From a virus: a DNA stretch of 21,614 bases. Below, piece by piece: positions 1-6,994 of this stretch (the first letter of the stretch is position 1; each line of letters opens with the position of its first letter). The position numbers and the translations under genes are program-made. Where the stretch lies: IMG/VR virus record IMGVR_UViG_3300028423_000176, positions 1 through 21,614 of that record; one strand, 5' to 3'. Below the pieces are notes generated by a model. That model saw only the letters and a program-made list of their open reading frames with translations. It did not search any database and was not told where the DNA came from.

Positions 1-1
1 G

Positions 2-508
2 CCGTTCCCCGACAAGACGGACTTGATGGCCTATATTGACGAGGTGCAATGGCAGGAAGGTAAGCCGGAATATGGCGGAGGGCGGTATATCAATTACCGC
101 ATTTGTGTCACTGCGCCGGAAGCGTTCAAGAACCGCAAGGCTTATTTCAAGCTGTGGGTTGATCCGACCCAACCAAACCCGAACAAGGAAGGCGACAAGG
201 CTAAAAAGCAGGTTGACAAGGATAAGCGTCTCCTGGGAGCTATGGCAGTTAACGCGGGCGGCGGGTTGCTTTTGATCAACGGCGAGCCGACGGACGACGA
301 CCTGGCGCGCGAGTTGTCGCAAAAACCGATGGTATTTAAGGTCGGCAAATGGGAAATGCAGGGCGATACCGGCGAGATGCGTTCGGGGAATTACGTTATG
401 GCTGTTTCCCCGGCGGCGAAGGGGGTTGCAGAGGTTGCCGCACCCGCGCCATCTACGCCTAGTGCTGCGCCGAGTGCGCCGCCGATGGACGATGAAATCC
501 CGTTCTGA
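2..508 (+). CDS. DUF669-like single-stranded DNA-binding protein, 5' end outside window
   Basis: The frame is open through the left edge, so the N-terminus is missing; the TTG/ATG at 23-28 is probably internal, because family members have extra residues before the segment that aligns here. The visible part has a beta-rich core (GGRYINYRICVTAP, then FKLWVDP followed by a helix with LLGAMAVNAGG) that resembles DUF669 phage proteins, which usually sit beside recombination genes. It ends in a Pro/Ala/Ser linker and the acidic tip DDEIPF, almost identical to the DDDIPF tip by which bacterial SSB recruits partner proteins. I infer ssDNA binding in phage recombination or replication. The next gene is a YqaJ exonuclease, a common partner. 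The family assignment rests on remembered pattern, not a search. Confidence 0.7.
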   Translation, partial: PFPDKTDLMAYIDEVQWQEGKPEYGGGRYINYRICVTAPEAFKNRKAYFKLWVDPTQPNPNKEGDKAKKQVDKDKRLLGAMAVNAGGGLLLINGEPTDDDLARELSQKPMVFKVGKWEMQGDTGEMRSGNYVMAVSPAAKGVAEVAAPAPSTPSAAPSAPPMDDEIPF

Positions 509-519
509 TGCAACATGAG

Positions 520-544
520 GCGGGGCTGTCGTGGCCCCGCTTTT
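520..544 (+). terminator. Rho-independent terminator between SSB-like gene and exonuclease
   Basis: Perfect 7-bp GC stem GCGGGGC (520-526) / GCCCCGC (534-540), a 7-nt loop, then TTTT (541-544). It follows the stop at 506-508 and precedes the ribosome-binding site of the next gene, so it probably reduces read-through between them. It also argues against an exonuclease start at 508. Confidence 0.7.
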
Positions 545-564
545 ACAATGTAAAGGGGATCAAC

Positions 565-1431
565 ATGCAACACACCCAACGCAGCGAAGGCTGGCACAAA
601 CAGCGCGCTGGCCGCGTCACGGGAAGCGTCGTGGGGGCTATTTTGGGGCTTGCACCATATATGACGCGCGAGGACGTGTTGCGCTCCATGGTGCGAGCAT
701 ACCACGGCGCAGAACGCGAGTTTAAAGGGAATGTAGCAACCGAGTGGGGTGCTTCTAACGAAGCGGGCGCGGTGATGGATTACGAGCTTGAAACGGGGAA
801 TACCGTTCAAGAGGCGTATTTCGTGCCGTTTGATGATTGGCTTGGCGCTTCGCCTGATGGATATATTGGCGATGACGGACTGCTAGAGGTTAAGTGCCCT
901 TACGGCATCCGCGCGCAACACGAGCCGCAATTTAAGTCTATTTGGGATCAACCGCACTACTACGCGCAAATCCAAGTGCAGCTGCACTGTTGTGGCCGCA
1001 AATGGTGCGACTTCTGGCAATGGACGCCGCATGGCACAAAGCTAGAGCGGGTTGATTATGATCCTGAATGGATCAACAATACCTTGCCAGCTTTGCGGCA
1101 ATTCCACGCTGAATACCTGTCAGAAATAGACAACCCCGAACACCTTGAACCGTTGCGGGTGCAGGTCAATACGCAAGAGGCCAAGCGGCTTTTGGACGAA
1201 TACGACGATTTGAAAGAGGCTATCGACAACGCAAAGGACCGTCAAAAGGAAGTGCAAGCCGAACTTGTGGCATTGGTAGGCGATAAGAACGCGGAGATTT
1301 GGGGCCGAAAGCTGACAAAGGTGCAAAAACAAGGTTCCATTTCCTATGCAAAGGCGTTAAAGGATATTGCACCGGACGCGGACCTAGAACCGTATCGCGG
1401 CAAGGAAACGGAATACTGGAAGTTGAGTTGA
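565..1431 (+). CDS. YqaJ/lambda-type exonuclease
   Basis: 288-aa member of the PD-(D/E)XK YqaJ viral recombinase family, which degrades one strand of duplex ends to load a recombinase or annealing protein. Landmarks: N-terminal SVVGAILGLAPY (21-32), ATEWGASNE (58-66), the active-site Asp in GASPDG (D98), Glu and Lys in LEVK (E108, K110), and the following helix YYAQIQVQLH (132-141). These match the lambda Exo arrangement (D119, E129, K131). The C-terminal third is charged and probably helical. I chose ATG 565 because AAAGGGGA at 552-559 lies just upstream; an in-frame ATG at 508 would put the terminator hairpin inside the gene. With the SSB-like neighbour it would form a phage recombination pair. 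Confidence 0.9.
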   Translation: MQHTQRSEGWHKQRAGRVTGSVVGAILGLAPYMTREDVLRSMVRAYHGAEREFKGNVATEWGASNEAGAVMDYELETGNTVQEAYFVPFDDWLGASPDGYIGDDGLLEVKCPYGIRAQHEPQFKSIWDQPHYYAQIQVQLHCCGRKWCDFWQWTPHGTKLERVDYDPEWINNTLPALRQFHAEYLSEIDNPEHLEPLRVQVNTQEAKRLLDEYDDLKEAIDNAKDRQKEVQAELVALVGDKNAEIWGRKLTKVQKQGSISYAKALKDIAPDADLEPYRGKETEYWKLS

Positions 1432-1444
1432 AGGGGTAAGTTCA

Positions 1445-1675
1445 ATGAAACATAATAACACCAAGATAGCTGGAATGATGAACATCTATGATTGTTCTCA
1501 AGAAGAGGCAGTAATTCGTCTTGATATGTATGAAAGCGGCTTTCAAGATGGAAGGGAAAAAGGTCAGTCTGAGGCGCAGAGGTTTTTTAGGCTTTCTCTA
1601 GGAATTGAGGAACCTGATTTAGATGAGGAGGTTTATTGGAATAATCCGGTTCCGCTCAAGACCGGTGGTGAATAG
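1445..1675 (+). CDS. Hypothetical 76-aa protein
   Basis: Not recognised. It is preceded by AAGGGG around 1433-1438, 13 bp after the exonuclease stop. Residues 1-50 look helical and basic to mixed (EEAVIRLDMYESGFQDGREK), and the C-terminal third is acidic (EEPDLDEEVYW). No catalytic motif or membrane segment is visible. Its TAG stop shares the G with the GTG start of the helicase gene, so the two are probably translationally coupled. The position suggests an accessory role in recombination or replication, but that is context only. Confidence 0.75.
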   Translation: MKHNNTKIAGMMNIYDCSQEEAVIRLDMYESGFQDGREKGQSEAQRFFRLSLGIEEPDLDEEVYWNNPVPLKTGGE

Positions 1676-3489
1676 TGACCTACACCCTACGCCCATACCA
1701 GGAGACATGCGTAAACAAGGCGATGGACTTCCTAAAGAAGTCTGTCGAACCTTGCATGGTGGATGCAGCTCCGGCGGCGGGAAAGTCATTTATGATAGCC
1801 GCAATAAGCGACCGCCTATACCAGACCAGCGGCGGAAAGAAGGTTTTGAACTTAGCCCCATCGAAGGAACTTGTGCAGCAAAATCACGCCAAGATGCTTT
1901 TGACGGGGCACCCGGCGTCTATATTTTCGGCAAGCGCGGGTAGTAAATCCACTCGGCACAATATCGTGTTCGGAACCCCAGGGACCGTGAAAAACAACAT
2001 CCGCCGATTTATGTCTGGATATTGCGCGGTGAATGTAGATGAATGCCACGGCATTACGCCAACAATCCAAACGATCATTGAGACCATGCGCGAAGGTAGT
2101 CCGAACTTGCGCGTTATAGGGTGGTCTGGCACTCCGTTTCGGTTAAATACGGGCTACATATTTAGGCTGTTTCCAGATGGTCGCCCTGTTCCAGAGGAAC
2201 AAACGAAAGACCCTTATTTTGCGCAATGTGTTCACCGCGTCAGCGCAAAGGAAATGCTAGATCAGGGGTTCCTTTGCCCCATGACGGTCGGTGCGCCGCT
2301 CTCCGATGGGTATGACGCATCGGGATTGAAACCTAACCGCATGGGAAAGTTTGATCCGACCGACCTGCATAGCGTATTTGTCGGGCATGGGCGCAAGACC
2401 GCTGCAATCGTGGGTGACGTAGTTGAGCAATCGCGCAACCGTTACGGCGGGTGCATGTTGTTCGCTGCGACGGTTGAGCACTGCCACGAAATCATGGCCA
2501 GCCTGCCGCCGGGGAATAGCGGGTTTGTGACGGGAGATCATGCCGAGGCTTGCGGCGGGACGGTTAAGGGCCGAGACGCGGTTACAAAAGCCTATCGTGA
2601 CCAGCGGTTTAAGTATCTGGTTTCGGTCGGAACGCTCACAACGGGGTTTGACGTAGAGCACACCTCTACGATTGCCACACTACGCAAGACGGAAAGCGCG
2701 GCATTGCTGCAACAGATACTTGGGCGCGGATGGCGCATTGATCCGCAGAAGAAAGACGCGCTATGGCTTGACTATGCCAATAACTGCGATGAACACTTCC
2801 CGGACGGCGATATTTATGAGCCGGAAATCAAGTCGGGGTATGGCACGGGGTCTAGTGGTGCAATCCACGCCAAATGCCCGATGTGCGAGGCGGTCAATGA
2901 GTTTTCAGAGCGGCAAAACCCGGACGGGTTTGATGTGACGCCGGAAGGGTATTTCGCGGATTTGCAGGGCGAACCTATCGAAACGGAACACGGCCCTATG
3001 CCAGCGCATTACGGGCGGCGATGTACGAACCTGCTGCCCGCTCTAGGGGGTAGGCTCGAACAGTGCCAATACCGTTGGACTAGCAAGGAATGTGGCGCGT
3101 GTGGCGCGGCCAATGATATTGCGGCGCGGAGGTGTTTCGAGTGTAAAGCGGAAATTGTTGACCCGAATGAGCGCTTGCAAATCGAGTTTAGACAACTGAA
3201 ACGCAACCCGCGCAACCGGCAAACAGATGAAGTCGTAAAGTGCGAAGTTCGGGAAAGCGTAAGCGCTAACGGGAATGAGACAATCCGCGTTGACTTTGTG
3301 ACACCGTATCGGTCATTCTCGATTTGGCTAATGAAGCGCCCGACAAATAATATCGCGGCGGCGGCGCTTGATTTGTGGAAGTCACTTGATGGACAAACGC
3401 CGCGCACCGTGACATACCAGAAAGAGGACAGCGGATTTTTCCGCGTTTTTGCCTATAATAAGGAGCCTGACGTTGATCCTACCACATAA
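1675..3489 (+). CDS. SF2 DEAD/DEAH-type helicase with C-terminal zinc-binding motifs
   Basis: 604-aa superfamily 2 ATPase. Motifs in order: LRPYQ near the N-terminus, Walker A APAAGKS (about 32-38), Walker B DECH (122-125), motif III SGTP (151-154), motif V LTTGFDV (321-327) and motif VI QQILGRGWR (346-354). The C-terminal part carries cysteine pairs CPMC (401-404), CGAC (473-476) and CFEC (487-490), with further cysteines near 450 and 464, so one or two zinc ribbons are likely. It should use ATP to unwind or remodel DNA during phage replication or recombination. The start is GTG, sharing one base with the upstream TAG; I see no better start. The 3' end overlaps the VRR-NUC gene by 17 bp. Confidence 0.88.
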   Translation: MTYTLRPYQETCVNKAMDFLKKSVEPCMVDAAPAAGKSFMIAAISDRLYQTSGGKKVLNLAPSKELVQQNHAKMLLTGHPASIFSASAGSKSTRHNIVFGTPGTVKNNIRRFMSGYCAVNVDECHGITPTIQTIIETMREGSPNLRVIGWSGTPFRLNTGYIFRLFPDGRPVPEEQTKDPYFAQCVHRVSAKEMLDQGFLCPMTVGAPLSDGYDASGLKPNRMGKFDPTDLHSVFVGHGRKTAAIVGDVVEQSRNRYGGCMLFAATVEHCHEIMASLPPGNSGFVTGDHAEACGGTVKGRDAVTKAYRDQRFKYLVSVGTLTTGFDVEHTSTIATLRKTESAALLQQILGRGWRIDPQKKDALWLDYANNCDEHFPDGDIYEPEIKSGYGTGSSGAIHAKCPMCEAVNEFSERQNPDGFDVTPEGYFADLQGEPIETEHGPMPAHYGRRCTNLLPALGGRLEQCQYRWTSKECGACGAANDIAARRCFECKAEIVDPNERLQIEFRQLKRNPRNRQTDEVVKCEVRESVSANGNETIRVDFVTPYRSFSIWLMKRPTNNIAAAALDLWKSLDGQTPRTVTYQKEDSGFFRVFAYNKEPDVDPTT

Positions 3490-3868
3490 AATCCCGGTTT
3501 ACGGCGACACGGAGTGGCGCGGTAGCTGCCCTACGGAAACGGCGGAACAAGTCACGTTTTTCGCAGCGATACGAAAGACGCCGCTAGGCCGGGTAGCATT
3601 GCATATCAAGAATGAGGGCCGTAGGCGTCACGGACAAGTGTCCTGGGATAAGGCTAACGGGCTTGTCAAGGGCGCGAGTGACATTATGATACCGGGCGCG
3701 CTTGCTTTTGTGTGTGAGTTGAAGCGCAAGGACCACACGAAAAGCCGGATCAGCGACGAACAGATCGCATACCTAGAAGCCGCGCAAGAATACGGCGCTT
3801 TCGTGTGCATTGCGCTTGGCTGGGAAGCGGCATGGGAGGCTGTTCAAGAATGGCGAAAGGCCCTGTGA
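3473..3868 (+). CDS. VRR-NUC domain nuclease
   Basis: 131-aa stand-alone VRR-NUC protein of the PD-(D/E)XK fold. The catalytic set is visible: an early Glu in TAEQ (E25), KGASD with D70, and CELKR with E82 and K84, followed by a helix with Q97 and a C-terminal GWEAAWEAVQEW helix. The likely start is TTG 3473, because AAGGAG at 3460-3465 sits 7 nt upstream; an alternative TTG at 3449 has no such site. VRR-NUC proteins in phages commonly sit next to SNF2-like helicases, as here (helicase at 4407), and are thought to cut branched or damaged DNA. It overlaps the upstream helicase by 17 bp and the next small gene by 19 bp. Confidence 0.88.
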   Translation: MILPHKIPVYGDTEWRGSCPTETAEQVTFFAAIRKTPLGRVALHIKNEGRRRHGQVSWDKANGLVKGASDIMIPGALAFVCELKRKDHTKSRISDEQIAYLEAAQEYGAFVCIALGWEAAWEAVQEWRKAL

Positions 3869-4050
3869 TATGCGCGGCGTCTGGCATTGACGAATGGGCT
3901 ATAGAAACCTGCCGCGACTACATAAAAAGGTTTGACCTAACCCGCGAAGATGTTAAGATCATTCAAGAAGATGACATGACGCTAGTGATTGCGAAACGCG
4001 ATTGTGGCGTGAAATTAAAAGGAGACGCACATGGCACAAGCGACCTATAA
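3850..4050 (+). CDS. Hypothetical 66-aa protein
   Basis: Not recognised. ATG 3850 lies inside the end of the VRR-NUC gene with GGCTGTTCAAGA just upstream, a weak ribosome-binding context; a longer in-frame alternative exists at 3805. The protein starts MAKGPVICAASG and contains a segment rich in D, E, K and R (CRDYIKRFDLTREDVKIIQE). Its last 20 bases overlap the following gene, whose strong AAAAGGAGA site lies within this reading frame. The tight overlaps on both sides support translation as part of a coupled string. Confidence 0.6.
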   Translation: MAKGPVICAASGIDEWAIETCRDYIKRFDLTREDVKIIQEDDMTLVIAKRDCGVKLKGDAHGTSDL

Positions 4051-4255
4051 CGGCGAGGATTTTTCCGTCACGTTTGAGGCCACACCTGAGCGATGCGACT
4101 ACGGCGTGCCTGGATCGCCGGTTTGGACGGAATACACGGACCCGACGATTGCGGCGTTTGATTTTTTGGGATTTGACATGCCGGTTGAACATATCCCCGA
4201 TAACGTGTATGACGCGCTTCTGGAATATGCAGATGAATGCGAGGAATGGGATTGA
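4031..4255 (+). CDS. Hypothetical acidic 74-aa protein
   Basis: Not recognised. A strong Shine-Dalgarno AAAAGGAGA (about 4017-4025) precedes ATG 4031, the best site in this cluster. The protein is very acidic, ends LLEYADECEEWD and contains aromatic-rich patches (FDFLGFDMPVEHIP). Small acidic phage proteins can be DNA mimics or regulators of host enzymes, but nothing here shows that. The stop at 4253-4255 overlaps the next ATG by one base (TGATG). Confidence 0.75.
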   Translation: MAQATYNGEDFSVTFEATPERCDYGVPGSPVWTEYTDPTIAAFDFLGFDMPVEHIPDNVYDALLEYADECEEWD

Positions 4256-4410
4256 TGCGCGATACATGGGAAGGCCGCGAGATCGAGGTTGACTTTTTCT
4301 TTGGGGACGATGAATGGTGTGCAATGGAGTTGCGCGTCATGGGCGTGCCAGTAGAGTTGACGGATGAATTGACGTGGCGGCTGAATGACTTGGCGGGGGA
4401 GTTGGAATGA
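4255..4410 (+). CDS. Hypothetical acidic 51-aa protein
   Basis: Small gene found by following the coupled string: ATG 4255 overlaps the upstream TGA, and its TGA (4408-4410) overlaps the next ATG at 4407. Sequence features: MRDTWEGREIEVDFFFGDDE at the start, then MELRVMGVPVELTDELTWRL, ending in an acidic helix. Net charge is strongly negative. It fills the otherwise unexplained gap exactly between two genes, which is the main support. Function unknown. Confidence 0.7.
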   Translation: MRDTWEGREIEVDFFFGDDEWCAMELRVMGVPVELTDELTWRLNDLAGELE

Positions 4411-5789
4411 GCATTGAAGAATACCGGCTCTTTATTGCAAGCCGAGCGACTGAATTGCAGAAAAGCGGTTTTGACCCCAAGCCTTACCCTAACACGGTAA
4501 AACAACACCAAAAGGCGACGTTGAATTTCGCGCTAGAACGCGGCAAAAGCGCGGCCTTTCTGGATACTGGTCTAGGTAAGTCATTTATCGAATTGGAGTT
4601 TGCGCGGCAATGTGCAGAAGAAACGGGAAAGCCTAGCCTTATCCTGACGCCTCTTGCCGTTGCTGGCCAGATGGTGCGAGAGGGTCAAAAGTTTGGCATT
4701 GATGCGCGTCAAATCCGTGAACAATCGGAAGTCGGCGCAGGCGTCATGGTGGCAAACTATGAGCGGTTGCCAAAACTTGATCCTGAGTGTTTCGGGGCGG
4801 TTGTTTTGGATGAGTCGTCAATTCTAAAGGCATTCGGCGGCAAGACTGTCACGGCGCTAAATGAAGCGTTTGAACGGACGCCTTACAAGCTAGCCGCGAC
4901 TGCTACGCCTAGCCCTAACGACCACATGGAAATTGGCCAGCACTCATCTTTTCTTGACGTGATGCCTAGTAACGAAATGCTTTCACGTTGGTTTATTGCG
5001 GATCAAAAAAAGATGGGCGCGTATCGCCTCAAGGGTCATGGGCAAGAAAAATTCTGGCAATGGGTCGCGTCATGGTCCCGTGCCGCAACGCTGCCTAGCG
5101 ATCTTGGCGGTGATGATACTGGCTATGTATTGCCGCAAATTGAACGTCATGTCCACACTGTTTACGCTGACAGGATGCAGGACGTAGAGGATGGAATGCT
5201 ATTCCGTATTCCTGAAATGAGTGCGACTAGCTTTCACAAGGAAAAGCGGCTTACGATCCAGCAACGGTGCGAAAAGGCGGCGGAATTAGCGACACACGAT
5301 AAGCCTGTGACTGTGTGGTGTGAGACAAACGAGGAAAGCGCGCTATTGGCAAGGCTAATCCCTAACGCCGTCGAGATTCACGGCAGTCTGTCGCCAGACG
5401 AAAAAGAAAAGCGACTTTTGGGGTTTGCAGATGGTGACTTTCGTGTTATCGTCACAAAACCTAAGCTGGCAGGCTTTGGTGTCAATTGGCAGCATTGCGC
5501 CCATGCGGTTTTTGCGTCGATTAGCTTTAGTTATGAGCAACACTATCAGGCAGTGCGGCGGTCGCATCGGTTTGGGCAAACTGAACGTGTCAGGAATGAC
5601 ATTGTTGTGAGTGACACGGAAGCGAGTGTTTTGGGGTCAATCGAGGAAAAGGCAGCAAAGCACGACACGATGAAAAAGGAGATGGCAAAGGCCATGAAAG
5701 ATGCACAAGGATTCGCTGGCCTTAGGGTTGGATATGGTGAGAGGGAATTATTGCAATTCCCTAAATGGCTTAAGTCGGAGGTGGCGTAA
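4407..5789 (+). CDS. SNF2-like SF2 helicase
   Basis: 460-aa superfamily 2 ATPase of the compact SNF2-like type found in phages. Motifs: Walker A DTGLGKS (53-59), LILTPLAV (motif Ia, 78-85), Walker B LDESS (134-138), motif III AATATPSP (163-170), motif V TKPKLAGFGVNWQ (350-362), motif VI YQAVRRSHRFGQ (380-391). The RRSHRFGQ form of motif VI is characteristic of SNF2 family members. It should use ATP to translocate on duplex DNA. The start overlaps the upstream stop by 4 bp (ATGA) and its TAA overlaps the methyltransferase ATG (TAATG), with CGGAGG at 5777-5782 serving that gene. With the VRR-NUC gene upstream it forms a common phage pairing; the direct coupling to a methyltransferase is notable. 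Confidence 0.9.
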   Translation: MSIEEYRLFIASRATELQKSGFDPKPYPNTVKQHQKATLNFALERGKSAAFLDTGLGKSFIELEFARQCAEETGKPSLILTPLAVAGQMVREGQKFGIDARQIREQSEVGAGVMVANYERLPKLDPECFGAVVLDESSILKAFGGKTVTALNEAFERTPYKLAATATPSPNDHMEIGQHSSFLDVMPSNEMLSRWFIADQKKMGAYRLKGHGQEKFWQWVASWSRAATLPSDLGGDDTGYVLPQIERHVHTVYADRMQDVEDGMLFRIPEMSATSFHKEKRLTIQQRCEKAAELATHDKPVTVWCETNEESALLARLIPNAVEIHGSLSPDEKEKRLLGFADGDFRVIVTKPKLAGFGVNWQHCAHAVFASISFSYEQHYQAVRRSHRFGQTERVRNDIVVSDTEASVLGSIEEKAAKHDTMKKEMAKAMKDAQGFAGLRVGYGERELLQFPKWLKSEVA

Positions 5790-6793
5790 TGGAATGGGAA
5801 GGTAAATTCTGGAAGCTATTCAACGCGGATTGCGTTGAAGCTATGGCGCAAATGCCGGACAATAGTGTTGACTTTAGCGTGTTTTCTAGCCCGTTTTCGT
5901 CGCTTTACATTTATAGCGACAGTGAACGTGACATGGGCAACGCGCGGTCGCATGAGGAGTTTCTGGAACATCACGGGCATTTTTCGCGTGAATTGTTCCG
6001 AGTTATGAAGCCGGGTAGCGTGATTTGCGATCACCTGAAGGACACTGTTTTTTACCAAGGTTCAAGTGAAACTGGCGAAAGCGGTATTTATCCCTTTAGT
6101 GACTTGGCGATTCAATCCTATCGCAATGCTGGATTTCAGATGCGTGCGCGCGTCACGATTTGGACTGATCCCGTTATTGAACGATCAAAGTCAAACGCAG
6201 AACGACTGCTTTACAAAAACATCGGGGAGAACAGTCGCGCCTGCGCTACGGGAATGCCTGAATACATAGCAGTCATGCGAAAGGATAGCACAGGAATCAA
6301 AATCGGTGATCCTGTAAAGCACGCGGTTGCAAAATGGGGGCCGGAGCGTTATGAGGTTGACGCCAGGGAAATTGGAAAAGAGCAAGCGCAACGGCTTTTG
6401 AAAGAAGGCTTGATCGAAGGCATTAGTACAGCACTACTGGAACACCTAGCGGAGGCTGCAAAATTCCCTCTTGACCAGTGGCAAGAATGGGCAAGCCCGG
6501 TTTGGCTTAAAAATTCGGGCAGTGACGTTTTGAACGCACGGTTTAAGGGTAGTGACAAAGACGAAAAGCACCTTTGCCCCATGCCGCTTGAATATATTGA
6601 ACGGTGCATGAATCTTTATTCCGTTCCCGGCGATGTGGTGTTTGATCCGTTCACGGGTATCGGATCGACTGGCGTTAAATCTGTTGAGATGATGCGAAAG
6701 TTTGTCGGAACTGAGTTGAAGCCCGAATACGCAAAGCAGGCTGCAAAGTTCATTAAAGAGCAAGAGCAAAAGACTGGAAGTCTGTTCGACTAA
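5789..6793 (+). CDS. Beta-class site-specific DNA methyltransferase
   Basis: 334-aa AdoMet-dependent amino-methyltransferase (N6-adenine or N4-cytosine). The catalytic motif IV comes first (FSVFSSPFSSLY, 30-40) and the AdoMet-binding motif I comes near the end (FDPFTGIGSTG, 285-295, then ELKPEYAKQA), which is the beta-class order. Motif IV reads SSPF instead of the usual (D/N/S)PP(Y/F), so the first proline is replaced by serine. The stretch YSDSERDMGN after motif IV is, from memory, shared by a phage subfamily. About 120 residues between the two motifs could include target recognition. The C-terminus ends TGSLFD, resembling a sliding-clamp-binding peptide. Likely roles are protection from host restriction or marking of phage DNA. 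No cognate endonuclease is evident; VRR-NUC is not a typical restriction partner. Confidence 0.88.
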   Translation: MEWEGKFWKLFNADCVEAMAQMPDNSVDFSVFSSPFSSLYIYSDSERDMGNARSHEEFLEHHGHFSRELFRVMKPGSVICDHLKDTVFYQGSSETGESGIYPFSDLAIQSYRNAGFQMRARVTIWTDPVIERSKSNAERLLYKNIGENSRACATGMPEYIAVMRKDSTGIKIGDPVKHAVAKWGPERYEVDAREIGKEQAQRLLKEGLIEGISTALLEHLAEAAKFPLDQWQEWASPVWLKNSGSDVLNARFKGSDKDEKHLCPMPLEYIERCMNLYSVPGDVVFDPFTGIGSTGVKSVEMMRKFVGTELKPEYAKQAAKFIKEQEQKTGSLFD

Positions 6794-6805
6794 AAGGAGA
6801 TCACA

Positions 6806-6880
6806 ATGACACCACAAGACTACATGGACCTTCCATATGCTGGCATGGCTGAAAAGGAATTGCGCAAACGTAGGCTATGA
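6806..6880 (+). CDS. 24-aa mini-ORF, possibly the first half of a split gene
   Basis: A strong AAAAGGAGA (6793-6800) precedes ATG 6806, so translation starting here is likely. The peptide begins MTPQDYMDLPYAGM and ends in a basic cluster ELRKRRL before TGA 6878-6880. The same frame stays open from 6881 to 6994, so this could be the front part of a 62-aa protein interrupted by one TGA. Function unknown. Confidence 0.45.
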   Translation: MTPQDYMDLPYAGMAEKELRKRRL

Positions 6881-6883
6881 AAA

Positions 6884-6912
6884 TTGACGCCGCAAGAAAA
6901 GATTAGTAACGC
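6884..6912 (+). promoter_or_regulatory. Possible promoter for the sliding clamp gene
   Basis: TTGACG (6884-6889), 17 bp, TAACGC (6907-6912). The -35 box is good and the -10 box is poor, but the geometry matches the minus-strand candidate at 14324-14352 (TTGACA, 17, TAACGT). It lies inside a possible small reading frame, so it is uncertain. Confidence 0.25.
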
Positions 6913-6994
6913 AATGGACGCGCTTGCCATGTCACTTGATGATGCTCAAGAGGCATTCACCAAAATTGAAAAAGAAATGGAGAACCTAGAATGA
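6884..6994 (+). CDS. 36-aa continuation ORF before the clamp gene (possible second half of a split gene)
   Basis: In the same frame as the mini-ORF at 6806 and separated from it only by TGA 6878-6880 and one codon. It could start at TTG 6884 or ATG 6914; neither has a good ribosome-binding site. The residues look like a real protein: an amphipathic helix MDALAMSLDDAQEAFTKIEK with an acidic end. Its TGA overlaps the sliding-clamp ATG by 4 bp, as seen between many real neighbours here. The TTGACG at 6884 may alternatively be a promoter -35 box. Confidence 0.35.
   Translation: MTPQEKISNAMDALAMSLDDAQEAFTKIEKEMENLE

Noticed and set aside
508-564. Earlier in-frame ATG for the exonuclease at 508
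   Set aside because: It would place a terminator hairpin inside the gene and lacks a ribosome-binding site; ATG 565 has AAAGGGGA just upstream.
3473-6793. Nuclease, helicase and methyltransferase as a complete restriction-modification or DISARM-like system
   Set aside because: VRR-NUC with an SNF2-like helicase is a common phage replication pair, and no specificity subunit, phospholipase-D protein or DUF1998-type gene is present; a defence system is not supported.
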